From Mariniphaga sp963747515 (GTDB lineage Bacteria > Bacteroidota > Bacteroidia > Bacteroidales > Prolixibacteraceae), in the NCBI GenBank assembly GCA_963747515.1, contig CAVVFN010000005.1:558001-622000 (forward strand): a stretch of DNA of 64,000 nucleotides, written 5' to 3'. Both the position numbers and the translations under genes were made by a program. This document shows positions 16,154 to 24,293 of the stretch, in pieces (position 1 is the first letter of the stretch; each line of letters opens with the position of its first letter). A model generated the notes under the pieces. It searched no databases, had not been told where the DNA came from, and was given only the letters and a program-made list of their open reading frames with translations.

Positions 16154-17083
16154 CTAATGAGAATCGATATTATTGAGCATTCGTAAAGAATGTTCAAGAG
16201 TAGGTATAATTTCGGTAAGGTATTCATTTACAGCTTTTGTATTACCCGGGAGAGCGTAAACCAGGGTATTTCCTATAACTCCTGCAATGCTTCGGCTTAA
16301 CAATGCATTGGGTTTTAAAGAACCATACTTATACCGGATAAGTTCCATAATCCCGGGAATCTCTTTATCCAGCAGCTGCTTAATCACATCAGGAGTTATG
16401 TCTCTGCTCCCTATACCGGTACCGCCGGTTGTAACAATAATATCGGCATTTTCTTCCGTCGACTTTCTTAAAGCATTTTTCAACATTGCCTCATCATCGG
16501 GAAGAACAACATTTTCAACCTGAACAGGCCGGTTTTGATTTTGAAAGAAATCGTGCAGTAATTTTGATGCAAGCGGTCCGCTTTTGTCGTTGTATATTCC
16601 TGCGTAAGCCCGATCGCTTAACGTGATAACCCTAATTTTTATTTTCCTGGGCACATAAGTCATTAAATCTCCTTTTTCAAGTGTACCCTTTTGTACGACT
16701 CTGCAAAATATACCTTCAACCGGCATGATGCAGTTTCCGGAAATCTTCATGATTTCGCAGCCTTTATGGCATTTTTTTCCAATCTGTGTTACTTCCAGTA
16801 TTACATCGCCACAATGAAACCTGTCAAGAACATTTGTTTTATAAAGTTCAAGGCCTTCAGTGGTAATATTCTCACCAAAATCGCCAAATTTAAATGTACG
16901 GTTATTCTGTTCCTCCGCCTTTCTTAAACTTTCCACACCCAGTAAACTTACCTGTCGGTGCCAGAAACCGGCATGTGCATCATCCTGGACTCCTGTTTCA
17001 GTAATCACTGCTGAATTCACCGGATTCTTTACGGTTCCTTTTTCTTTCGAAATGTTAAGAGACTTTATTTTTATCTGAATCAT
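16154..17083 (-). CDS. Fusion of MOSC domain and MogA/MoaB-like molybdopterin-binding domain
   Basis: The 309-residue protein joins an N-terminal MOSC domain (about 1-145) to a molybdopterin adenylyltransferase-like domain (about 150-305). The MOSC half contains QVSLLGVES, GDFGENI and a cysteine-rich segment around CHKGCEIM. The Mog half has TGGTGIGSRDITPD and the ALPGNTKAV loop. Mog proteins adenylylate molybdopterin before metal insertion by MoeA; MOSC domains bind sulfur or metal-sulfur groups. The fusion ends a run of cofactor genes and overlaps moaC by 4 bases. Confidence 0.9.
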   Translation of the reverse strand: MIQIKIKSLNISKEKGTVKNPVNSAVITETGVQDDAHAGFWHRQVSLLGVESLRKAEEQNNRTFKFGDFGENITTEGLELYKTNVLDRFHCGDVILEVTQIGKKCHKGCEIMKISGNCIMPVEGIFCRVVQKGTLEKGDLMTYVPRKIKIRVITLSDRAYAGIYNDKSGPLASKLLHDFFQNQNRPVQVENVVLPDDEAMLKNALRKSTEENADIIVTTGGTGIGSRDITPDVIKQLLDKEIPGIMELIRYKYGSLKPNALLSRSIAGVIGNTLVYALPGNTKAVNEYLTEIIPTLEHSLRMLNNIDSH

Positions 17084-17538
17084 TTTTTATGTTTCTCCAA
17101 AAGTACAATTTCACCCATCTTCATTTTTTTATCAACAGCCTTACACATGTCGTAAAGCGTTAATAAGGCAACACCAACTGCGGTTAACGCTTCCATTTCC
17201 ACACCTGTTTTTCCGATGCACCTGGCAGAAGAAAGAACCGTTATGCCATCTTTCTCTGACACAAAATCAACGGCCACATTTGAAAGTTGAACATGGTGAC
17301 ACAAAGGGATTAGCTGGAATGTATTTTTTGCAGCCTGAATTCCGGCCACACGGGCCACTGAGAAAACATCACCTTTCTTAATGGCATTTTCCTGAATAAG
17401 CTTCAGCGTGTTTTGCTGAAGAAAAATTTTACCTGAAGCCCTGGCAATCCTTTGCTGATCGGGCTTAGCACCAACATCCACCATATTGGCTTCACCTTTT
17501 TCGTTTACATGTGAAAATTTTTCCGCCATCGTATTCAT
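17080..17538 (-). CDS. moaC: Cyclic pyranopterin monophosphate synthase MoaC
   Basis: MoaC converts the MoaA product to cyclic pyranopterin monophosphate in the second step of molybdenum cofactor synthesis. The 152-residue protein has the family signatures MVDVGAK, AGIQAAKNTFQLIPLCHH and GVEMEALTAVGVALLTLYDMCKA, containing the catalytic lysine and histidine regions. Length is typical. It lies 4 bp after moaA and overlaps the MOSC-Mog gene. Confidence 0.96.
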   Translation of the reverse strand: MNTMAEKFSHVNEKGEANMVDVGAKPDQQRIARASGKIFLQQNTLKLIQENAIKKGDVFSVARVAGIQAAKNTFQLIPLCHHVQLSNVAVDFVSEKDGITVLSSARCIGKTGVEMEALTAVGVALLTLYDMCKAVDKKMKMGEIVLLEKHKK

Positions 17539-17542
17539 ATAT

Positions 17543-18343
17543 TTATCCTCCGATATTGTAGAAGCTGTTTTGGCTGTTCAGTACACCTCTTTTGGGTTTT
17601 GAATTCAGAGCCTGCAGAAAAGCTTCCCTGATTCCAAGGCTCCTGATGCTGTATTCCTTATTGCTGAACAGGCATGGTTTTAACATACCGTTTGCTGTTA
17701 GCCTCAATCTGTTGCAAATGGAACAATTTCCGCCCTCACCGCCTTCCACCTGCGAAAATTCACCTGTTTTTAAATCCATCTGCGTGATAAACCTCACCTG
17801 GAGGCCTTGCTCAGCTGCAAACTGTTTCACTTTATCAATCTCCTGATTATCCTGGTTGGAAAGCCTGACCACATTAATTTTAATGGGGGTAAGTCCGGCC
17901 AATTTAGCTGCATGGATTCCTGCAAAAACATCGTTCAGATCGCCTCCGCGGGTAATTTTTCTGAATTTTTCAGGAACAACTGTATCCAGGCTTATGTTGA
18001 TGCGACTTAAACCTGCTGCTTTTAACTGCCGGGCATATTTTGATAACAGGATACCATTGGTGGTCATTGTTATTTCCTCAATCTGTTCAATCCGGTTTAT
18101 CATTTCAACCAAATCCACTACTCCAAGCCTGACCAAAGGCTCGCCACCTGTAAGACGTATTTTTTTTATGCCCATATCGGCCCCGTTTTTTACGACTTCA
18201 ACAATTTCTTCCAGGGAAAGTATTTCCTCCTTCTTCAGCAACCGGATTCCGCCTTCAGGCATACAATAAGTGCAACGAAGGTTACATCTGTCGGTAACAG
18301 AGATTCTGAGGTATGTAATATGTCTGTTATATCGATCGAACAT
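17543..18343 (-). CDS. moaA: GTP 3',8-cyclase MoaA, compact form
   Basis: MoaA is a radical-SAM enzyme with two 4Fe-4S clusters that starts molybdopterin synthesis from GTP. The SAM cluster cysteines are C20, C24 and C27. The C-terminal cluster cysteines are C207, C210 and C224 (CSICNRLRLT), and the obligatory C-terminal Gly-Gly is present (YNIGG). At 266 residues it is about 60 shorter than the usual 325-330. The missing part lies between the sixth barrel strand (VRFI near 183) and the C-terminal cluster. The frame is intact, so this looks like a natural compaction. The gene overlaps the end of moeA by 17 bp. Confidence 0.92.
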   Translation of the reverse strand: MFDRYNRHITYLRISVTDRCNLRCTYCMPEGGIRLLKKEEILSLEEIVEVVKNGADMGIKKIRLTGGEPLVRLGVVDLVEMINRIEQIEEITMTTNGILLSKYARQLKAAGLSRINISLDTVVPEKFRKITRGGDLNDVFAGIHAAKLAGLTPIKINVVRLSNQDNQEIDKVKQFAAEQGLQVRFITQMDLKTGEFSQVEGGEGGNCSICNRLRLTANGMLKPCLFSNKEYSIRSLGIREAFLQALNSKPKRGVLNSQNSFYNIGG

Positions 18344-19502
18344 CTACTAATCCTCCTTTTACTATGGATTTAACTCCCAGGGGAAATTCAATTAAATGTG
18401 TGGCTTCAGCCAGGGCATTGATATGAGCTGAACCATGAAATTCAACCGGAAATACTTCCATTTCAGGAGTAAGAATTCCCGGTATAAATTGTAACCGATC
18501 AGCATTTTTGCGCTTCAATTCTTCCCCCAATGGAAATCTTAATGAAACAGGATGACGAGTAAGGACCATCAGCGCCATCAAAAACGGTTTCACATACAAT
18601 TCAGCCTGAATAAATGAAGAAACCGGATTTCCCGACAATCCAAAGCAATATTTATCCCCTTTGCGTGCAAAAATCATAGGTTTCCCAGGCTTGATAGCTG
18701 TAGCAGAAATTATAATTTCAAATCCCATGTTTGAAAGTACTTCAGGAATCAGGTCAAAATCACCAACAGAAACGCCACCCGTAAGGATAACCAAATTGTT
18801 ATCATTTAATGCTTCGGAAACTTTCTCCGTCAGCACAGGTTCATCATCTTTTAAGATTCCACCATATTTTGCCCTGACATTCATTTCCAAAAGCTGTGCA
18901 AGTAATTGTGACGAATTTGAATTTCTGATTTGAAAAGGCAGCGGTTTAACGGCAGGCTCAACCAATTCAGTTCCGGTGGCAAAAACAATAACTTCGGGAC
19001 GACAAAACACAAGAGGTGTAACCGCACCTGCACCTGCCAGCAGTGGCAAATGTCTTGAAGTTATGCGTGTTGATGCCTTTAAAATTTTTTCACCTTTTTT
19101 AATATCTTCTCCGCGGTAACAAATGTTGTTGCCTGTAGCCGGATTAATACATATCACCTTATTGTGTTCACGAAATTCCGCGTCTTCTTTTTTGAAAACA
19201 CAATCGGCTCCATCAGGAACAACAGCCCCTGTCATTATTTTATAACACTGGTTTTCCCGCAATTTTTTTTCCGGCAGTTTACCGGCAAAAACTGTTTCTA
19301 TAACTTCCAGTTCATTCTGCAGGTCGGCCCTACGGCAGGCATAGCCATCCATTGCCGATTTATCGAAAGGGGGCATATCTACATCGTAAAATACATCTTC
19401 AGCCAACACACGGTTAAGAGATTGCCGGAGTTCTACTGTCTCTGCGAGTAAAGGCACAGCAGCAGTGATTATTCTATCGAGCGCGGTTTTGTATTCAAGC
19501 AT
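18327..19502 (-). CDS. moeA: Molybdopterin molybdenumtransferase MoeA
   Basis: MoeA inserts molybdate into adenylylated molybdopterin. The 391-residue protein has the N-terminal signature PPFDKSAMDGYA, the central molybdopterin-binding motif TGGVSVGDFD, and GLSGNPVSSF, all characteristic. It overlaps the mobB-like gene by 8 bp upstream and moaA by 17 bp downstream, so the cofactor genes appear translationally coupled. Confidence 0.95.
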   Translation of the reverse strand: MLEYKTALDRIITAAVPLLAETVELRQSLNRVLAEDVFYDVDMPPFDKSAMDGYACRRADLQNELEVIETVFAGKLPEKKLRENQCYKIMTGAVVPDGADCVFKKEDAEFREHNKVICINPATGNNICYRGEDIKKGEKILKASTRITSRHLPLLAGAGAVTPLVFCRPEVIVFATGTELVEPAVKPLPFQIRNSNSSQLLAQLLEMNVRAKYGGILKDDEPVLTEKVSEALNDNNLVILTGGVSVGDFDLIPEVLSNMGFEIIISATAIKPGKPMIFARKGDKYCFGLSGNPVSSFIQAELYVKPFLMALMVLTRHPVSLRFPLGEELKRKNADRLQFIPGILTPEMEVFPVEFHGSAHINALAEATHLIEFPLGVKSIVKGGLVDVRSI

Positions 19503-20022
19503 GAAAGGTAAATTTTCCGTTTAAAAATTGAATTTCATCCCAGTTAAAGACAGAAATCTTATCGGAAGGTAAATGAACGACATTTGAATTTTTTCTTATG
19601 TTGATTTTCTTTCCGCTGTTTTCCCCGACTACGTTTAGCAACAATGCAGGTTCAATATAATCGTACAGGCCTCCGGATTCCACAATCACAGGATTTGCCG
19701 GATTTAATTGTTCAATCAGTAAACTTACGACATTCATTAACTGGTCGTTTTTTGCCTGGATGTAAAATACTTTTTTTGCACCGGCCTGCAGCATCCTCGA
19801 GCTGTCTTTATCAGAGATATATTTTTCTTCTACCATAACAAATGCTTTTGATCGGTGGATGTAGGTTTGATATTCCTTCAGCTCATGAAAATGTGGTGAT
19901 ATTTTTACACCTACAGGTTCCTGATAACGGGCTAAATTTGAAATAATGCTGCAGGCAGAAAGGGTTTTGCCTACATTACGCCCTGTTCCCCTGACAACCA
20001 TAATATTGGGTAAATACATCAT
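19495..20022 (-). CDS. MobB-like P-loop NTPase
   Basis: The 175-residue protein has a P-loop GTGRNVGKT at about 12-20 and an ESGGL segment typical of the MobB family, which assists MobA in forming molybdopterin guanine dinucleotide. It overlaps mobA by 4 bases. The sequence is more diverged than standard MobB and lacks the usual histidine-rich region, so I leave the symbol blank. Position strongly suggests a cofactor-maturation role. Confidence 0.75.
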   Translation of the reverse strand: MMYLPNIMVVRGTGRNVGKTLSACSIISNLARYQEPVGVKISPHFHELKEYQTYIHRSKAFVMVEEKYISDKDSSRMLQAGAKKVFYIQAKNDQLMNVVSLLIEQLNPANPVIVESGGLYDYIEPALLLNVVGENSGKKINIRKNSNVVHLPSDKISVFNWDEIQFLNGKFTFHA

Positions 20023-20561
20023 TTTATATCCTCCGGATAATTAAGATTAGCAAAAAAACTTTCAGAATCTATTACAACTGTTTCAGCATTCAATTCATTC
20101 AACAGGGAAAGCAATTTGTAATTTCCGGTTTTTATCTGATGCTGAATTACGGGTAAAATCGATTTACGGTAATATCCAAATACCGGAATTATTTTACCCT
20201 CCTTATTTCCAATTACAGCTGCCGGTTTTCCATTTGTATTTTGCAGTATCTTTTCAAACATCTCCGAATGAATATTTGGCATATCGCAAGGGCAAATGAT
20301 ATTGTCTTCTGTTTGTGAATTTGAGAGGGCAGCTTCCAATCCACCGATTGGGCCCACTTCAATGAAATTATCCGGAACCAGAGGATAGCCAAAAGCTGCA
20401 TATTTTTTATTATTTGTGCTTATAAAAATGATATCGGTAAATTTTTCACAGACTTCGATGGCATATTTCACCAAAGGTTTACCCCGGTATTTGATCAGGC
20501 CTTTATCCTTACCCATACGTGAACTTTTACCTCCTGCCAATATTATTGCTGACAACTCCAT
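20019..20561 (-). CDS. mobA: Molybdenum cofactor guanylyltransferase MobA
   Basis: MobA attaches GMP to molybdopterin, forming the bis-MGD precursor needed by DMSO-reductase-family enzymes such as the catalytic subunit at 24824-27052. The 180-residue protein opens with the nucleotidyltransferase motif LAGGKSSRMGKDKGL at about 8-22 and has PCDMPN for metal binding. It lies 2 bp after the TauE-like gene. Confidence 0.93.
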   Translation of the reverse strand: MELSAIILAGGKSSRMGKDKGLIKYRGKPLVKYAIEVCEKFTDIIFISTNNKKYAAFGYPLVPDNFIEVGPIGGLEAALSNSQTEDNIICPCDMPNIHSEMFEKILQNTNGKPAAVIGNKEGKIIPVFGYYRKSILPVIQHQIKTGNYKLLSLLNELNAETVVIDSESFFANLNYPEDIK

Positions 20562-20563
20562 GA

Positions 20564-21295
20564 TTAAAAATAAAAAAGTTTAAAGCTGGCAAATAATAGA
20601 ACTGTAGCCAGCAGATAGGTCAAATTCGCATAGGAGAATTTTTCACGTCCAATCCAGGCACCTAATATACTTCCTGTAACTCCTGTAGCTATAAGAAGAT
20701 AAATATTGCTGACCGGATGTAAACCTCCACTTGTTGCCAGGCCAATCAAACCGCTTGCGGAATTTAATACAATAAAAACAGCTGAAACGGCAGCTGTTTC
20801 CTTTATGTTTGCCCAATGAAACAATAAAAGAAGCGGGCTTAGAATAATGCCACCGCCAATACCAATCATACCTGAGAAGAATCCTAGAACAGCTCCTACA
20901 GCCACAGCCAGTGTAACATTAACCGGACGTATAATTTCAGGTCTTCTTGCCGTAAACAACATACGGGTAATAGCAATAAGCAGAAATATGCCCAATATTA
21001 CCTTATATGTTGCAGGATTAATTTCAAGCCGTGCACCCAGGAAAGATAAAGGAACAGAAAGGATAATAAAAGGGAGAAGTAGTTTAGGCCGGAAGTAACC
21101 TCCCCTGTGATAGGAATAAAAAGAAATTCCTGCCACAAAAAGGTTGAGGATTAAAGCAGAAGCCCGCATATTTTCGGGCGTAACAGAAAAAATGGCCATA
21201 ATAGCCAGATAACCACTTGCACCACCATGCCCCACAGAAGAATACAATACAGCGGTTATAAAAATCAATGCATAAAAAACAATTCCAAATTCCAT
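20564..21295 (-). CDS. TauE/SafE family sulfite/sulfur-anion exporter
   Basis: The 243-residue protein has about seven or eight membrane segments and the internal-repeat signature of TauE/SafE permeases (VGHGGASGYLA near the N-terminus, GMIGIGGGIILSPLL in the middle). Family members export sulfite or sulfoacetate, or carry other anions. I start at the ATG at 21295, which is preceded by a good AAGGAG ribosome-binding sequence; the frame extends further only through a TTG. Placement between mobA and the rhodanese gene suggests removal of sulfite formed by thiosulfate reduction. Confidence 0.85.
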   Translation of the reverse strand: MEFGIVFYALIFITAVLYSSVGHGGASGYLAIMAIFSVTPENMRASALILNLFVAGISFYSYHRGGYFRPKLLLPFIILSVPLSFLGARLEINPATYKVILGIFLLIAITRMLFTARRPEIIRPVNVTLAVAVGAVLGFFSGMIGIGGGIILSPLLLLFHWANIKETAAVSAVFIVLNSASGLIGLATSGGLHPVSNIYLLIATGVTGSILGAWIGREKFSYANLTYLLATVLLFASFKLFYF

Positions 21296-21344
21296 TAAAA
21301 TCTTTCTCCTTTCCAATTTACTTCAACCTTTGTCGAACGCGGGA

Positions 21345-21368
21345 GGACAAACAGTTTCCTGCTTGTCC
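21345..21368 (-). terminator. Hairpin with GAAA tetraloop between rhodanese and tauE-like genes
   Basis: In the minus-strand transcript a 10-bp stem (GGACAAGCAG with CUGUUUGUCC, one G-U pair) is capped by GAAA, a GNRA tetraloop. No U-tract follows, so it may stabilise or process the message rather than terminate it. Confidence 0.5.
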
Positions 21369-21373
21369 CATCG

Positions 21374-21411
21374 GTTTATTTTTCCTGCCCTACGGGTTTA
21401 GAAAAATAAAC
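21374..21411 (-). repeat. Perfect 11-bp inverted repeat GTTTATTTTTC / GAAAAATAAAC
   Basis: The two arms are perfect complements separated by 16 nt containing a small CCCTACGGG dyad. It lies 37 bp beyond the rhodanese stop and immediately upstream of the tetraloop hairpin. It could be a weak terminator or part of a composite intercistronic structure. Confidence 0.55.
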
Positions 21412-21447
21412 TCGGAGAATCACCACCCAAAAATATTCTTTATTTCC

Positions 21448-22071
21448 TTAACATCCTCCCTGAACTCTTTTTTTGGTTGCTCTTTTTTGAACAGGAGGTT
21501 TCGCCCCACCAGGTGCTGCCACAGGTTGAGCTGTTTCGGGAGCCTCACCGCCCAAAGCCATTCCGGCCCCTTTTCGCAGGTTGTACTTTAGAATTTCTTC
21601 ATTGGGACTCCCATTTTCGGGAGCTTCAGGATTCATTATGGTTTCCACCCAATAATTCAAACCACCCTGCAAAACGTAATTATTTGCGTATCCAAGCTGC
21701 CGTGTTATCATCCATGCCTGGTTGGCATCATTGGTTCCATTCGAATAAAACACATTCAGCTTTACATCCTGGTTGATGTATCCTTCCCACTCCCGATTCA
21801 ATATATCCACAAGCGGAATATTGATTGAATTTGGCAGGCTGAATTTTTCATATTCTGCGGCACTTCGCACATCGATAAGCTGCAAGGAAGGATCGTTGGA
21901 AACTACCATATCTGCAACTTCATCAGGTACAATAAACTGAGTGCCGCTTTTTACTTCATCAAGCAATTGTTCGGCAGTAAGTTTATATGGTTTTGTTGTA
22001 TTTTCCGGAACAGCAGCAATAATCAAACCTAACGGAATTAATGCTGAAGCCAGTATCAGTCTTGCTTTCAT
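21448..22071 (-). CDS. Exported rhodanese-like protein without the catalytic cysteine
   Basis: The 207-residue protein has a signal peptide (about 1-20) and a rhodanese domain (about 45-150) with IDVRSAAEYEKF. At the active-site loop, where sulfurtransferases have a cysteine, it reads FYSNGTND, with S110 in place of the cysteine. The last 40 residues are a low-complexity Ala/Pro/Gly/Lys tail ending in GGC, so the only C-terminal thiol is the last residue. It is encoded within the sulfur cluster. It could bind or present sulfur compounds rather than catalyse classical transfer; this is inference. Confidence 0.85.
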   Translation of the reverse strand: MKARLILASALIPLGLIIAAVPENTTKPYKLTAEQLLDEVKSGTQFIVPDEVADMVVSNDPSLQLIDVRSAAEYEKFSLPNSINIPLVDILNREWEGYINQDVKLNVFYSNGTNDANQAWMITRQLGYANNYVLQGGLNYWVETIMNPEAPENGSPNEEILKYNLRKGAGMALGGEAPETAQPVAAPGGAKPPVQKRATKKRVQGGC

Positions 22072-22130
22072 GTCTTCGTTATCTTTTGATTTTTAAACAA
22101 ATATATTAAAATTTAGAATGGGTTGCCTTA

Positions 22131-22733
22131 TCATTGGTTTAATTTATAATCCTCGCGCGAGAACTTCTTTTCAGCCCGTTCTCCTATCCAAAACATACCC
22201 AGAGCGACTAAAATTATTAACAAAACAAGCATCCCTCGTGAGGCCCCTATCAAATCATTCAGTAGGGGAGCACCCAGGAATTTAGCATTGTAAAAGCCTT
22301 CCCATAACGGGTAACCCTCGGCAAAAATAAATATACCAACAAACATCCCTCCAATAAAAGCCAGGGCATCAATTTTCCCAATAGATGCAGCACAAAACGA
22401 TGTTCCGGGGCAATAGCCTCCTAAAATAAACCCGGTTCCCATTATAACGCCTCCTCCTATTGTTGACCAAAGGTAAGTAGGATTTATATAGATATAGCTA
22501 AGATCAATCCAGTTGAAAAGGCTCATAAAAAGCAACCCTACTGAACCAACAACAGCTGCAGTGAAAAAAACTTTTAATACGGTGGTATCATAACCATAAA
22601 ACATTCCTGCCAATCTGCGGCTGGAAGAAAAACCATTGGCTTCAAGAACAAATCCGAATCCGATTCCGATAAGAAATGCAAATAGTAAATTGGCATTCTG
22701 AGAAATTATTTCGTAAACGACAAGTGGTCCCAT
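22131..22733 (-). CDS. YeeE/YedE family protein, C-terminal half-type
   Basis: The 200-residue membrane protein has about five or six segments and the cysteine motif GGYCPGTSFCA at about 105-115, the second of the two conserved cysteine sites of the YeeE/YedE (TsuA-type) thiosulfate transporters. Full-length members contain both halves in one chain; here they are separate neighbouring genes. It probably works with the product of 22783-23295 to move thiosulfate or another reduced sulfur species across the inner membrane. Confidence 0.85.
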   Translation of the reverse strand: MGPLVVYEIISQNANLLFAFLIGIGFGFVLEANGFSSSRRLAGMFYGYDTTVLKVFFTAAVVGSVGLLFMSLFNWIDLSYIYINPTYLWSTIGGGVIMGTGFILGGYCPGTSFCAASIGKIDALAFIGGMFVGIFIFAEGYPLWEGFYNAKFLGAPLLNDLIGASRGMLVLLIILVALGMFWIGERAEKKFSREDYKLNQ

Positions 22734-22782
22734 TTATAACAATTTTAATGATAGTAATATAATTGATGAATAATGAATTCTA

Positions 22783-23295
22783 TTAAATCCAAAGTTTTCG
22801 GGCAAAGTAAGCCAGGCCAAAAGCAGTACCAAAAATGGCAGCCATTGATATGAACCCGCTAACCGAGAGCACTGCCATTCCTGTAAGTGCTGAACCACTG
22901 GTGCAGCCACGCCCCAGTTGAGAGCCAAAGCCAAAAAAAACTCCTCCGAGAGCGGCAAACATTAAACGGGTTTTATTGGTAATTTTTGGCGATTTTTCTA
23001 CTTTAAATTTTAACCGGCCGGCAATGGCTCCCGATAAAAATCCACCCACAATCACCCCCAACATCTGATAAACCAGCCAGTCATTCAGCGGATTGGAATG
23101 CGTTGCCGTATAATCTTTGTAAAAGGCAGTATTTTCAACATGGTCCGGAGCCAGGATTTTAACTCCAGCCACCAGGGCACTTTTGGCTGCACCGCTGGCT
23201 CCAAGCCCCCTGCCCGAGACCCAGAAAGCTGCTATCAATACAAGTCCTAACAGGACACCACCTAAATAGGGATTCATGTACTTCCTTTTAATCAT
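22783..23295 (-). CDS. YeeE/YedE family protein, N-terminal half-type
   Basis: The roughly 170-residue membrane protein holds the first conserved cysteine motif of YeeE/YedE transporters, GSQLGRGCTSGSALTG, near residue 130. The frame opens further upstream, overlapping the NrfD-like gene. I prefer the ATG at 23295 (MIKRKYMNPY); the ATG at 23277 is also possible and has AGGAAG just before it. It lies 49 bp before its partner half-transporter gene. Confidence 0.83.
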   Translation of the reverse strand: MIKRKYMNPYLGGVLLGLVLIAAFWVSGRGLGASGAAKSALVAGVKILAPDHVENTAFYKDYTATHSNPLNDWLVYQMLGVIVGGFLSGAIAGRLKFKVEKSPKITNKTRLMFAALGGVFFGFGSQLGRGCTSGSALTGMAVLSVSGFISMAAIFGTAFGLAYFARKLWI

Positions 23296-23339
23296 ATCTT
23301 GTGTTTTTATTATTATTATTTCTCCTGAACATTCAACCA

Positions 23340-24281
23340 TCAATAAAGCCACCGGCTCATCTGACCGGCATAGGCAATAATAAACCGAAGCATTAAGCTT
23401 CCAAAAAGAACAAAAACTACAGGAATGAGAACGGGAATATGAAACTTACGAAGTTCCAGAAACTCAAGCACTGCAGGAAGAATCATGCCTATTATCACTA
23501 CAAATACCCAAAAAGGAGCAGTATATGGCCCTCCCAAAAACAGGTTGGCAGCATCAATCTGAACCTCGGTACTTGCAAGGAACCCCATGAACATATGAAC
23601 AATCAGGAACATTTCAATACCAATAAGCATGATGTCAATTTTGGCAAAATTTATCCGTTCTCCCTTTCTTTTTGAAAAAAGGATGATGACTGCTGCTCCG
23701 GCAGACAAACCTGAAGTGAGAAACAGTGGGCCTAATATAGATGTATTCCACAGGGGTCGTGCATTAAATGCCGAGAACAGGATTCCCGTGTAAATTCCGA
23801 GTATAACTGAGAAAAACAATATTATCCAGGCCATGTATTTTTTATACTTTATCAGAAACGTTTCCAAATCCTTAAGTACGTTCCATTTCCAGTCCCACAA
23901 GGGAAAGAATTCACGTATATGAACGGCAACCCATGCAATGGATAATGGTGTGACAGCCATAAGAGTCCATGCTCCCCACGACATAGGCGATTGTATTTTA
24001 AAGGTCGTATACAACTGCCAGAAGTAGAGTTTATGTCTTAAATCAAAAAACAAGGCTCCCAAACCAAAAATAAGCACAAATGGAACAATAACAGGAGCGC
24101 GACGAACTGCTCCCGGATATTTATTTTCCTTGCCTAAAATTGTATACAGGCTGGCAAAGAATAAGATTCCTGCTGCCAGACCACCCAAAAACAAATAAAG
24201 TGGAATGTGCCAGTGCCATATTTCCAGGTGTGGATCAATATTTGGGTTAAATCTTCCTGAAGTAATTAACTCTTCTCTCAT
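23340..24281 (-). CDS. NrfD/PsrC-type quinol-interacting membrane subunit
   Basis: This 313-residue polytopic protein of the NrfD/PsrC family anchors a periplasmic iron-sulfur/molybdoenzyme complex and exchanges electrons with menaquinol. It has about eight membrane segments and the N-terminal signature WHWHIPLYLFLGGLAAG, with the residues that form the quinone pocket in PsrC. It follows the ferredoxin subunit by 12 bp, completing an A-B-C complex. Confidence 0.92.
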   Translation of the reverse strand: MREELITSGRFNPNIDPHLEIWHWHIPLYLFLGGLAAGILFFASLYTILGKENKYPGAVRRAPVIVPFVLIFGLGALFFDLRHKLYFWQLYTTFKIQSPMSWGAWTLMAVTPLSIAWVAVHIREFFPLWDWKWNVLKDLETFLIKYKKYMAWIILFFSVILGIYTGILFSAFNARPLWNTSILGPLFLTSGLSAGAAVIILFSKRKGERINFAKIDIMLIGIEMFLIVHMFMGFLASTEVQIDAANLFLGGPYTAPFWVFVVIIGMILPAVLEFLELRKFHIPVLIPVVFVLFGSLMLRFIIAYAGQMSRWLY

Positions 24282-24293
24282 TCTTTCATTATT

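Noticed and set aside
17543..18343. MoaA as a pseudogene
   Set aside because: The frame is continuous and all six cluster cysteines and the C-terminal Gly-Gly are kept.
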